From the NCBI GenBank assembly GCA_033439685.1, contig JAUEDM010000008.1, positions 930,001-994,000 on the forward strand: DNA of 64,000 bases, in the 5' to 3' direction. The notes beneath the pieces are model-generated. The model ran no database searches and was not told where the DNA came from. It was given only the letters and a program-made list of their open reading frames with translations. The stretch's first letter is position 1; each line of letters opens with the position of its first letter. Below, in pieces: positions 33,425-45,383 of this stretch. The stretch comes from Apodospora peruviana. Lineage: Eukaryota; Ascomycota; Sordariomycetes; Sordariales; Lasiosphaeriaceae. Position numbers and translations under genes: made by a program.

Positions 33425-34131
33425 CTACAATTCGAGCATGTGCCCATTCAAACCAATAGTGGTAGTGTCAGTCCAACCATCCATCGATTGACTTGCACAC
33501 CAGCTTACTCGGATCCTGACGAAAAAAGGGTAACATTTTCAAGACTGAACTGATCCGAGTAAAGTAACCTACCTTAGGTAGTTTCAGGTGACGCCAGTGA
33601 AAACTGTGAAAGCTAAGGGACTTACTCGGAATGGGAAGATAACTCACATCCATCCTGCCGGTCGACAATTGACATCTAGAGGTATATTTGGCCGCAGCAT
33701 ACAAGTGAACGGAAAACGGACAGGACATCCCCTGCCAGCAGCGGAGACCGGATAGCTTTGGGATAAGAGCGATGGTTGGGAGTCAGCCGCTAGGTTATTT
33801 TGTGACCTCTCGTCTACAACGGACTATGAAAGTACTGGGGTGTTTGCCGATACAGATCCTTGTGATTTCCCGGCCCGGCCCGGCTTCTGACATCTTGGCA
33901 GCCGGAGAAGTGGGTCCATATTGTCCGTGCCACTGGCTCCGATCCGGCCTCACTGATTTGGAAAACCCGTGGAACAATAAAAGTCGGGTTTCTCACGCCT
34001 AATCTACCAAAGATAATATCCTCTCCATAACTATTCCTGACTGCACCAAAACACAAGATAAACCACTATGCATAAAGGACGTACACCCACAAACCCGTTT
34101 AATCCCCCCATACTTTTGTTGTTACCCTATG

Positions 34132-37100
34132 TTACTCCTCCCGGCCAGCCAGCCAAGCCCTCCCTTTCAGCTCGTCAATAATACTATCTCTTAACCACCA
34201 AGAATAACCCCCATTGTCAGCCACCTGCCCAACCGTAGCAGCATCAACCGTCTCTAGCGGTGTAGCAACCGACACCTTCTTCCGCTTTCCACCCTTGACA
34301 CTCTTCCCCTTCCCCTTCTCTTTCTTCTCAGCCTTACCACCACTATCATCGACAGCAGCACCGGTGGCGCCCGATTTCGCCAACACAAGCGAACTTCTTC
34401 TATCAGCCCACCCAAAAAGCAACCTAAGCCCCAGCAACCTGTCGCGCGACCATCCATCCAACCCATTGCGGAGAACCAGTCTCGCATCGACCGCTGTACT
34501 GGCGCCCTCTCCCTCGCCGATACCTCCGCCCGACCCAAGCCGATCAAGAACAACCGCTCGCTCAGCATGTGTCAGGTCCTTGAGCGCATCCAACGCAAAC
34601 AGCCACTCCAACGGATCGTGTTCCGTCTTCTCGCTGGTGCCGAGAGCACGCAGCGTCGCGGGGAAAGTGCTCTCCGACGCCGGCCGTCTCCGCAGATAAA
34701 GCGACTGGTTCTTGTGAAAATCGTCGACAAGACTTGGCTGGCGCGCAAAGTCGATAGCGAGATCCCAGAAACCCAGCCCTGCTGCGTCTGTCCTAACCCG
34801 CGTGACGTCGTCGAGCGGCGGTAGCAAACAGGGTGTCTGCCGACGGATTGTGATCGGTTCGGCGCGGGATTTCGCATAGGCTGTCCCCTTGGTGGTAGCA
34901 GCAGCAGCAGCCGCAGATGGCGAGCCAGGCTTCAGCTCGATGAGCACGGGCACGTTGAGTGGCTGGCCCGTGGCAAGATCCTTGGTCACCAGACAGCGCG
35001 GGTCCGTGGCTAGGACCCAGAAATGGCGGAATGCTTGCAGGTGGGAGCGGTTATCTTGCACAGTGGACGGAAATAAGGGATAGAAGGAGACGATGAGGGC
35101 GGCAATGGCGAGATTGCTGGTGCTAAATGTGGCGGTGCCGCATCCGAGGAAGAGCGCGCCGACCGCGAGATGAGCAGCGAGATGGCTGCCGTACGGTGTG
35201 TCCGGGTCGTCGCGACCGTGCAGAGCGCGTAGGCGGCGAAGCACGACGAGGTCGCCTGTGCCGGCCATCACGGTGGCAGAAGAGAGCGCTACCATATCCA
35301 TGCACATACGTGCGTTCCCTCGAGCCATCTCGGCGTCAAAGTTGCCAGCCGGAAGTCGGACGATGCGCATAAACTCGTCAAGATAGTGGACAAGCAGGTC
35401 TCGAACCTGGACATTGGCTGAACCAGCGAAGCGCAAGCCCAGGGAAAAGCAGAGGCCTGCCACAATTGAAAAGATAGAAAGGTCCCGGCTCCGTAGTCTA
35501 GTGATATTGGTGAGCTTGGAGCGCATTCTGTACTCCTTGGGTAGCCCATTTTTGATCCACTCAAAGGACGGGTCTATCTCGCTCCAAAGAATGATGTTCT
35601 TTGCGACTGTTCGCAGCAGTAAAATGTCAGGGCGGACATAGTCGAACTGAAGGATGGTGTCGGGGACGTCGATCTTGCGTGCCACGATCTGATCCTCCGA
35701 CTTCATGAAGATGAGGGCAATAGCGACAACTGCAGCAGCAGATGATCTGTCGAGCACGTGCACCAACTCGACACTTTTCGTCGACGTCGCGATGCTAAGG
35801 AGCTTTTCTGTCAAGCGCATGTCTTGCAAGCCTTTGAGATCATTGCCCTTGCCAAGATTGATGAAGCCAAGGGCAAAACCGGCTGCTAGACGATACCCTT
35901 CATCCCGCAAGGGATCCTCATCGTCGCCGTCGTCAGCGTACTCGATTTCCGACATCATGATCTCGCTCATGCGCCGGTGTTGGCTGTTGCAATATAACAG
36001 CCCAATCCCCATTATTCCGGTTGTCTGGGTATGCTTGGAGAGATTGAGCTCGGCGGCTCCCCGAGGCAGCATGCGGGTCACATGAACAGATAGTAGCCGC
36101 GTAATGAGCGAGTCCATGGTGCCGATGTACGACGCCGCCAGACCAAGAAGCAGCCCGATAGACGTCATGGTGTGTTTTGGGGTGAGGTACTTAAACGCCA
36201 CCCACTTAGCAACCGACTTTAGGTGACCATTCAGACCAAGTGCGAGGAGGAATCCCGCATGACGATTGCTGAGGTCTTGCCCGGGCTTGTTGTAAAGAAT
36301 CCAAGAGGTGTCAATACCTTTGGCATGCGGCGATATCGCAAGCCCGCCGGCAACACCCTGATGGAAGAACGCCCAATTTATCTTCTCTTCCGTGAACAAC
36401 GACTTGTCGACGCCGACCGTGTTATTAGCAGGTTTGATGAAACATGTCAGGTTGAAGCCGGAAATATGATACTTCTGGGTAAGAAGGGGATAGCGTAGGG
36501 AATAGTAAAGAAGACCTCGTCCTGCTGGGATGGCAAGGGTATTGGTGGCAACTGTCGTCACCACCTCCTTCTGGCGTTCCAGATATTCGGGCTCCGTCCA
36601 CTCATTTTTGTGATCAAGACGGAGCACTCGAGGTTTCGTGGTCGAGAGCAAATTCTGCGCCTCGTTCAGTCTCCGGTCTTCCTTGAATAAGGTCCGTACG
36701 ACTGCTTGACGCTCTGTCCCATCGGTCTCCTCAACCTGATCATGGAAGTCGTCAAGGTGCTGGCACAAGATGCGGAAATCCCATCTCGCGATATGTGTGG
36801 GGGCATGGGCGTCGGAGCCCGTGGCCCGCCAAACCTTGCCCTGCCGCAGAACATCACTAATGTCAGTGCGGTCGACGAGGGAAAGCAGCTTCTTCGGCCA
36901 AGTTGACGGTGGGTTGGGCTGACAGACGAAAATAACGTCTTGCAGCGGAGTCATGACCGCCTCTGGAAGAGTCTCAAGAATCTGGGGGTTGAAGCCACAC
37001 TGATGCATTGCAACCACCATCTCCACATGATTCCTCGTTGACTTGATCAGAGTGAAAAGCTTCTCGAACATGAGTGTGCGGGGAGTGAGGCTGTCCCACA

Positions 37101-40100
37101 ATTGCATTCGTGGGCTGTCTTTTAAGGTGTCGCCAGTCGCCTTGGCATATACCTCGGGCAGTGTGATGAAGTCATTGCTTTGCTTATTGTTCAAATTTGC
37201 TTGGATCCAAGTTAAAATGCAGTAATTGCTCGTGGGCTCGCTGATATCGGCACGAATAAATGGCACTGGGAAGCCGTTAGCAATGATAATAACCAGCCAG
37301 GTGTTTCTTTTCGGCACGTACCTGGACTATCGTGCGGAGGCAGCTGGGCTTGTAGACCAAGCTCGTATATTGCTTCGTACCGGTGCCATCCGAGCCACCT
37401 GGCGAGCTGGCAGAGCAAACCCGTCAGGTCGCTCTGACCTGAAGTTGAGTCTTCGGGCAGTAAAATGGTGAGTTTGTCCTCCTCAGCGATAAGATGCAGG
37501 GCGATCATCAAGCTCGATGCTGTTGTATTTCGGCTGACCCGATCCACGCTCAAGGCCGTTGGAAGATAGCCTTGCTGACCAAAAGCTGCCATGCCTTCCG
37601 CGGAGGTGATAAACTTCTTAGCTAGACTAATGTGAACGGCCATAAAAGTACTGGAGCTGATGTTTGACTCTTCTGTATCGCCCATGGTGGTCCCCTCTTC
37701 AAGAAGCCAATGCCATCCTTTGTTACGCATCCAAGGCGGATAAGCTGAAGAATTTTTCGTCTCATGCAATTGCATCGCCTCCCAGCTGTTCCTAGCCGAA
37801 ACCCAAGACGAGTTGTCATCGATGGTTCGAAGGGAGGCTTCGCTCGAGTGATCTAGAACGAGAAAACTTGCCAAAATAAGAATGGTCAGGGACGACCACT
37901 CTGCATCGACAGGAGGGTTGTGGAGTCCTTGGCTCTTCACATCCTCAAGCCACTGCATCACATGCCACCAGCCAGCCAGCATTATCTCGGCGTGAGTAGC
38001 AGGCAGAACACCCCGACAGGCTTCCAGGGTTTTGCGGACATGGCAAGACGACGGTTGAAGCTTGATCCGGACCTGGTGGAACTGGCCGTCCCTGTCCAAG
38101 AGATCAACAACTCCACGGCGGTTGGAATGACACACCGATTCGAATTGCATGCCTGACACGCCTGTTCCTACTGACCGCCGTGCGCGTACCTCTCGCTTAA
38201 CCCGATGACTGCCTGAATAGTCTAGGCTTTCAAGGTTGTCAACGAATAATAGGGGGACGTGGATTGTGGTTAATTTGCTCCACGGCGACTGTAAGCTCAG
38301 CTCCCGCCCAGCAGACTTATCTTCAGACAGGATCAAGATGGTTTCATCGCCGTCGGAAATTTTACACGAATCAACAACACTCTGGGCCCTCCGGAGCTCT
38401 CCGCAAATGATGTTAATGGTGGATGCTCCAGAAGCAGCCTTGGCCTGATATTGTGGTATGTCAACATAAAGGGTAAGGATCTGAAGTCTCTTGTCCACAG
38501 GATCTTGAATGGCGACCAGCAGTTGCGTACGGCCATGTTCATCGGTTGCCGTAGGCGGTCCCACCAGGATAAACACCTTGGACTGTGTTCTGGCAGGTTT
38601 GCTGGATAATGAGTAGCGGACATTTGCATTGTCCATGGGGATACTGTGAATCTTGGTGAAGAGCATCTCGCGCGTGAGTCCGTCGAAGTCATGGTCGTCC
38701 AATCCCATGTTGTTGAACCCCTCGAAGTCGCCGCCAGCACGGAGTTCCTCAAGCAGGCTGTCCGCCTCATTGAGGCTGTTGAGGGGGTTGAAGGTGCCAC
38801 TGAAACTTGGGCCTCCGTGGCCGCCGCTCATCCGTGCCCGTTGGCTGCCGTGAGATTCGACCCTTTTGCCTGCATGGCTCGTGTGGAGGGGTTGCTCAGT
38901 GAAACTTGCCCTGTCCTGGGAGGCTGACAGATCGGCTCTGGCCAGGAGAGAACTCACCCTCCGAGACTGTCTCCGTGCAGCATCACCACCCTTCTCCGGA
39001 TCCAATGAGCTCAATGCGTTTTCGAGAGCCTTGTTGTTCCCCTCAATCTTGACGCTTTTCTTGTTCTTCTTTCCAGGCAGCGGAGCACCAAAGCTTTCTT
39101 TCATGGACGGGTGCACGGGAGTTGCAGCACCACTGGCCAAACCCGGCGCCATGGAGCTCCGCCGGCGGGAGGGTTTGGTTTTCTTCTTAGTCTGTCGCCC
39201 TCCAAGAAATAGGTCTTCAATTTCGAGATAGCTGAGCCGCCAGACACTGTACATGCTCGTCTCCCGATTGACCGTGACAGCAATATTCAACTCGCTGCGG
39301 TCCTTCACGGGGAGCCCCGGAAGGTTGATGGCCTGTACATGCAGTATCTCCTCGGCTGGATTGAGAAACGGAGACCCAATCGAGCTTCTCCGTCCACCGG
39401 TTGGCTTTGACCTGTCCGGCTGCGTTACCACCAAGCCAATCTCGAGTAAGGGGTCGGTCAAACAGATCAGACGTGGCCAATGGCTGTCGCTCGTCTCCAT
39501 CAGCGGCTGCCACATATTTTCCAGTGTGGAACTTAGTCTTAAGGGCAATGTCTGGGGATTTCCCAGCGCTTCGATAGAAAACTCGGTTGCCTTATGACCT
39601 CGGAGGGCCTGGGGAGAGGGCTGAGAGGAGAGGAATGAATTGGGCGGCACTTTTGGTAACCGGAGCGACATGGGGTACGTATTGTTCGTTTTTGCCCTGC
39701 GCTGGATGATGACGCCGCAAGGGGCTGGACAGGCCGACTCGACCTCAAAGGGCATGTGTACGGCATGGCTTGCCCCGGACAGGAAGTAGACGTGGGCTTG
39801 GGTCTTGAGGAATACGACGAGGGCTCTCGAGAGCATGGGCTGGGCTGTTGGATTCTTTATGGACTTGTCGACTTGAGCGACAGCTTCTTGGCCGTCAGCG
39901 GAGGCAGGGAAGTATGTGAGGAGCGCTTGTGTAATAGCTTCTTTCTCGAGGTCGAACTTGAAGCTCTTTCGGAAAATGCCACCGCGGGACCAGAGGACGC
40001 AATTGCCGACGGTTAGGAGCTCGTCCTCAAATTCCGTGTCGCCATCGCTGTCGGTGAAGACCTCCCATGTGTAGGAGGAAGCGGGCGGATCTGGGGATAG

Positions 40101-40169
40101 AATGCCCTCGTCAATGGCATGCCGTAAACCCGTGGGTTGGTGCACGCCCAGCGAAGTGACGGAGGCCAT
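34132..40169 (-). CDS. apc1: Anaphase-promoting complex subunit 1 (Apc1 / BimE)
   Basis: Largest scaffold subunit of the nuclear APC/C ubiquitin ligase that drives exit from mitosis; the Aspergillus homologue is bimE. Exon 1 is 40169..37322 and exon 2 is 37265..34132. The 56-bp intron starts GTACGT, has a GCTAAC branch site and ends CCAG; phase 1, total 1993 residues. The N terminus starts MASVTSLGVHQPTGLRHAID, followed by EVFTDSDGDTEFEDELL and the Apc1 beta-propeller region (to about 700). This region includes a disordered basic loop (about 330-480), a likely phosphorylation hub. The second half carries proteasome/cyclosome repeats at about 1300-1470, such as SIGLLLGLAASYIGTMD, GIMGIGLLYCNSQHRRM and LAAGFALGFINLGKGNDL. 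The extreme C terminus has a Lys-rich insert (GGKAEKKEKGKGKSVKGG). Length is normal for the family. Divergent from VPS41. Confidence 0.93.
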
Positions 40170-40736
40170 GGTGGGCGATCGCAGTTGAGGTCTGACAGGC
40201 AGGGTCCAGCTATATCGGACTAAAATAGTGGCATGTCAATGAGAGGTCAGACCGAGCCATTTCGGCTCTATTGGATCAGTCACAGTCAGAGCCAGAGTTT
40301 GGTCGAAGGTGTTGGGTTCGGTTTGGCGGGGTTTCTATCGAATTGTTTGTTGCGCTGAAGAGGGCAAGCAGCACCTTGATGAATGGAAGCGAAAGCGCGT
40401 CCCATCCCACGCGACAAGCGCAAATCGCAAGGGTCTCAAATATGTGTTCCACTGTTCCCAACTGAGGGGCAGTTGCGCATTACTTGATTGGCCCAAGCTC
40501 CCAGCCATTGTGGCGCGCCAATGAACAGTGCGTGAGCTTTCAGGGGATGAAGCTCTGACGTAGCGGGCCTCAGGCTCCGTACCATCCCAACCTTACCTAC
40601 TATCCGTACCCGTGAGCTTGAAGCTGCCCGGGCCGCGTCGACCTCGAAGCTCCAGCAACCGCATATCCTGCATTCCTATTTCTGCGCCCACGTCTTCGAC
40701 AAACGCGATGACCTTATTGGCGTCGGTCCAATCAAC
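40170..40736. promoter_or_regulatory. Shared upstream region of APC1 and VPS41
   Basis: 567 bp between two divergent housekeeping genes. No TATA box stands out on either strand and I see no coding signal. Bidirectional promoter use is inferred from layout. Confidence 0.45.
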
Positions 40737-43700
40737 ATGACGGACGTCCCGCCGCAAGACGGCGATAATTGCTCACACGACGAGTCTCCAGATCCGACGA
40801 AACCGGACGCGACGGACCCGACCGAGGCATGTCGAGACCCGCATGGCAAGGCACCCGCGGGGGATGGCGCAGATACGGAAGACGACGTAAACACAGCCAC
40901 AGAAGCAGATAGTGACGAAGAGGACGAAGACGAGGAGGATGATGATGAAGAGGAAGAGGAAGAGGAGGATGAAGAACCAAAGCTCAAATATGCCCGGCTG
41001 ACAAGCCATCTCGGCCCCGTCTACCGCAACGGTGACGCCACCAGCGCCTTCCTAGTGGCCGGAGACAAGATGATCATAGGGACGCACAACGGAAATATCC
41101 ACGTTATCCAACTGCCGTCCTTCCAGTCGCTACGAGTCTACCACGCCCATTCTGCCTCCGTCACAAGCATCTCGATATCTCCTTACCCGCCCCCGCTCCC
41201 GACCATCAAGGCGGAGACTGCTGCTGCCAGAGCCATTGCCCAGTCGAGCAATAGTCCTCTGCGGCCGGGTACCGGAACTTCGGAACACCATGCTTCACCA
41301 ACGGCCACGTCAAGGCGACCAAAGGAGCCACCAAGCGTGCCGAATACGCCCTCGAACAACATCCACATCGCAACGTCGTCCATGGATGGGAATATCTGCG
41401 TGCAGTCTCTGGTTGATCTCAAAGATGTGCAGTTGCGCAACTTTTCCAGGCCGATACAGGCCGTCGCCCTCTCGCCAGATTACAAGAATGACAGGACGTA
41501 CCTGTCAGGGGGGCTGGCAGGGCAACTCATTTTGACTGTTGGCGCGCCCCAGGGCCGAAGTACTGCGACGACCACAGGTGCCGCTGCGCAGGCTGCTGGC
41601 TGGCTGGGGAGTATGGTAGGCCAAAGCAATGGGAAGGATACCGTCTTGCACTCAGGCGAAGGGACTATCAGCACCATAAAATGGTCCTGGTCTGGGAAAT
41701 ACGTGGCTTGGATGAACGAACACGGTATCTGGATTATGCGGACAAAACTTCATCTTGATAGTGCCGACGCAGATGATGCTTGGAAGCCGGTCGGTCATGT
41801 GGACAGGCCGTTAGGCGAAGAATGGGAGACCATGGCCAGCGTGTGGAAAGGCAGAGCAGAGTGGATTGATGAGCAAGCTGTTGAGCTGGACGAGTCTGAT
41901 AAGGAGCAGCAGGGCGTGGTGCTATCGCCTGCTGCGGAGAGGCTCAAGCAGCAGCAACTGAAAAATGAAAAGAAAATTGAGCGCTTGATCCTAGGATGGG
42001 GAAACACCGTGTGGATTGTCCACGTTCACCCAGGTGGGATCGGCGTTGGAAAACACGTAGGAGAGAGGTCCGCTGGGAAGGCGGGCGTTGTCAACAAGTG
42101 AGTTACTATCAAATCCTGCTTCGTCGGGACCTTACTGACTCCGTCACAGACTTCGCATGGATTGCATCATTTCCGGCATTTCGTTATATACCCAAAACCT
42201 GTTATTAGTGCTTGCTTATTGTTTGCCCGATGAAGACGACGAGGAAGAGGCCAAAAAGGATGACATCAAGACCATTCGTGGCCATAAACACACTTCATCA
42301 ACCACATCTACCGGGAGTGAGCCTTCCGGAGGAATACCACGAAGGCAAAACAACCTGCTGCCGGAGCTGCGGCTCATCGACCTCACATCGCAGACCGAAG
42401 TGCTTCAAGATGGGCTGAGTGTAAGCCGTTTTGAACGCTTGAACGCAGGCGACTACCATCTCGGGGTGCTGCCTGCTCGAAATGTGGCGGCTGCAGCATC
42501 CACGAGGGGAGCATTGGAGGCACTGGCAGGCCTTGGCACCGACATGTTGAACGCGGCACTCAACCCGAAAGCCCTATTCAGCTCAGCGGCGAGCATTAGG
42601 AGCAAGAACAGCAATGATGGTGTTTCTGGAACCAAGGTTGCTCCCTCGTCCACCAGTACGGCGTCAACACTTCGCCCAGGGCGTAGCGCCATGCCTCCGG
42701 GACTTGCTAAGCCCGGAGTCAAGATCTTCATCCACAGCCCGTACGACTGCATCCTGGCGACAGAGAGAGATCTCTCTGATCACTTACAATGGCTTCTTGA
42801 AAGACACCAATACCAACAGGCCTGGGAGTTGGTTGATGAGCACCCGGAGATCACGTCGACCGCCGAGAAGCTTTCGGATCTTGCTTCGTCTATTCCAGAC
42901 CAGACTCAAACTTCGGACGACTTTTTCGACGATAGCTCCTCAGTCCAGGATGGCATGCGGAGTTTCTTCTCATCCGCAGAGAAGGAGAAGCGGCGGATCG
43001 GCGAGCTTTGGATGCATCAACTGATCAAAGCGGACGAGTGGACACGGGCTGGGCAGGTATACGCCAAGGTTCTGGGCTCGCCAGACCGATGGGAGGAATG
43101 GGCGTGGACCTTTGTCAACGCTAAGAGGTTTGACGAGATCGTCAACTACTTGCCTACGGAGCGGACACGTCCGCCCCTCTCTGGGGCCATCTATGAGCTC
43201 GTGCTGTACCACTATCTCGAGACCAACAAGCCGAAATTTCGAGACCTGTTGGAGAGGTGGACTGCCGATCTTTTTGACGTCAACCCGATTGTGACGGCCT
43301 TGAATAACCAGCTCAATTATCGGGAGGTTCGGGAGGATAGCGTCGAGGACGGCGAAGTTGGTCGTGATTGGCGCATTGTGATGGAAAGTCTCGCCAAGCT
43401 GCACGAGGCTAGCGGACGGAACAAGGAGGCTTTGAGATGCTATATCAAGCTCCAGGATGCCGACTCGACGATGCGCCTGATCAAAGATGGCCATCTTGCG
43501 GAGGCAGTTGCGGATGATATTCCTAGCTTCATTGGTCTGCGTGTGCCCCAGGCTCGTGTGAACAATATGACGCGGGCGGAGATTGAAGAGGCTACCTCGG
43601 AGGCCATAACTCTGCTGGTTGACGAGGCGCAGCATGGGCTGGTGAAGCCCAACGTGGTCGTTGGTCAGCTGGAGGAGAAGCAGCTTCATATTTATACCTT

Positions 43701-44794
43701 TTTCTACCTGCGGGGACTCTGGCGCGGGGAGGGCATCCACGAACACAATGGCGAATCCCGGGCTCGTCTCGTGCTGGATAGCCAGTCGCTAGTGGACGGG
43801 TTTGCCGACATTGCGGTGCATCTTTTTGCGACTTTTGAGCGGCCGCTGCTCATGGAGTTTCTGAAGACTTCGACAGCATACGCTTTTGAACAGGTAAAAA
43901 AAAAAAAAAACCCACAGTCAAATGTAAACAAACGCCGATCTAACATGGAATAAACAGGCTGTCCAAGAATGCGAACACCTGAACTTCATCCCTGAACTGG
44001 TCTATCTGTACTCCAAAACGGGTCAGATGAAGCGCGCGTTGTATCTAATCATTGATCGGTTGGGTGACGTGAGTCGGGCTATCGCCTTCGCCAAGGAGCA
44101 GAACGACCCGGATTTGTGGGAGGACCTGCTCAACTACAGCATGGACAAGCCGCGCTTCATACGCGGTTTGCTGGAGGAGGTCGGGACCGCGATCAACCCG
44201 ATAACGCTGGTGCGACGCATTCCTGAAGGTCTTGAGATCGAGGGCTTGAGGGAAGGTCTCAAACATATCATGAAAGAGCACGAGATACAGTACAGTATCA
44301 GTTCTGGCGTGGCGAGGGTGTTACGGAGCGAGGTTGCTGCCGCGCAGAATTTGCTGAGAAACGGGCAGCGGAAGGGCGTCAAGTTTGAGGTTGCGGTGCA
44401 TTCGGCTGATCATGTTGATGTTGAGACTAAAGATGTGGCCGTGCCTCTGAAGGAGGGTGCTGACGGGGAGACGGTAAAGAAGGTGGCGAAGAAGTGGAAG
44501 CCGGGCCATTGCGCGCAGTGTTGTGAGCCGTTTGTGGAGTGGGAGATGGAGACTATGGTTGGCTTTGCGTGCGGTCATGTTTTCCATTTGACGCATCTGT
44601 TGGAGTGTTTGCATCCTGGTGAGGTTGTGGATAAGGATTTGGTGGCTGGGCTTGCTGGGGAGGAGGGGCCTAGGAGGTATTATTTGATCGGGGCCAAGGT
44701 GACGCATGCGAGGCTGTTGAAGGATAGGATTATGGCCGGGTGTCCGGTCTGTGTGAAGACCGAGGACTCGGATGGGTTTAATACTACTGTCTAG
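40737..44794 (+). CDS. VPS41: Vps41, HOPS complex subunit for vacuolar fusion
   Basis: HOPS tethers vesicles and endosomes to the vacuole by binding Rab7/Ypt7; Vps41 is its Ypt7-contacting end. Exons are 40737..42097, 42150..43893 and 43958..44794 (1313 residues; phases 2 and 0). The second intron contains a run of 15 A directly after GT. Residues about 45-82 are highly acidic (EEDEDEEDDDEEEEEEEDEE). A WD40-type propeller follows (about 84-480), with YARLTSHLGPVYRNGDATSA, FLVAGDKMIIGTHNGNIHVI and YHAHSASVTSISISP, and a clathrin-heavy-chain-like helical repeat (DHLQWLLERHQYQQAWELVD, LYSKTGQMKRALYLIIDRLG). A C-terminal RING-H2 finger spans about 1217-1297 (CAQCCEPFVEWE, CGHVFHLTHLLECL, CPVC). 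All parts match the family and its length. Confidence 0.93.
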
Positions 44795-45383
44795 GGAGCT
44801 GGATGAAGAGCGTGGTGGATATTTTGGACTACATTCACATAGATAGCAAGGGCGAGGTGGTCGACTGGATCAGGGGTTGAAGTTTGGGCAGTACATAACC
44901 GAGCAGAACAGAACATAGTATAATTGGAGGGGAAATGGCTTTGTATATATTACCACTTCTAGGTATTCGCATACCTTATATATTGATTCGTGGATGTCTT
45001 ATAGGTACGTCGTAAGGTGGAACTGCGAGGGAGGTCCATGAGCATAGTTTGCCGTACTGTGGTAGTGTGGATTGACAGAAACAAAATGAGGATATGATGA
45101 AGAACTGAAGAACTGAAGAGCTTTCAGCGGTCCAATGCGTGTATGTCCATCCACCATTTGGCATTAAGCACCAGAGGCACTCCTGCTGTTCAGCCCAAGG
45201 CAGAATGGGTAAGGAGGCGCCTGCAGGCTGCATGTCGCAGGCACAGTAACCAGATTTAGGAACGAGAGCAATATAAGGCAACGAGGCAGCCCAATTGTTC
45301 TCAGCTTCAATCCCCGCAAAACTCCAATCCTCGAATCCTCGACCTGGCATAGCGGTTGATGGTCACCAACCATCACCACCGCG
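44795..45383. other. Intergenic between VPS41 and the HeLo-like/SH3 gene
   Basis: 589 bp containing the VPS41 3' UTR and the promoter of the downstream gene (same strand). No additional gene or repeat seen. Confidence 0.4.

Larger units (their letters stand above)
32472..34131. other. AT-rich intergenic region with tRNA-like unit and poly(A) tract
   Basis: About 1.7 kb without a protein gene. It holds the tRNA-like unit (32736-32850) and a 28-base A run (33397-33424). The sequence between them is AT-rich and resembles decayed repeat DNA. A frame at 33120-33491 runs into the poly(A) and has no recognisable domain. The last part must contain the 3' end of APC1. Confidence 0.45.

Noticed and set aside
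33120..33491. Open frame running into the poly(A) tract
   Set aside because: AT-driven composition, Lys run from the A28 tract, no recognisable domain.
40676..40987. Minus-strand frame with a long Ser run
   Set aside because: Reverse-strand shadow of the acidic N terminus of VPS41.
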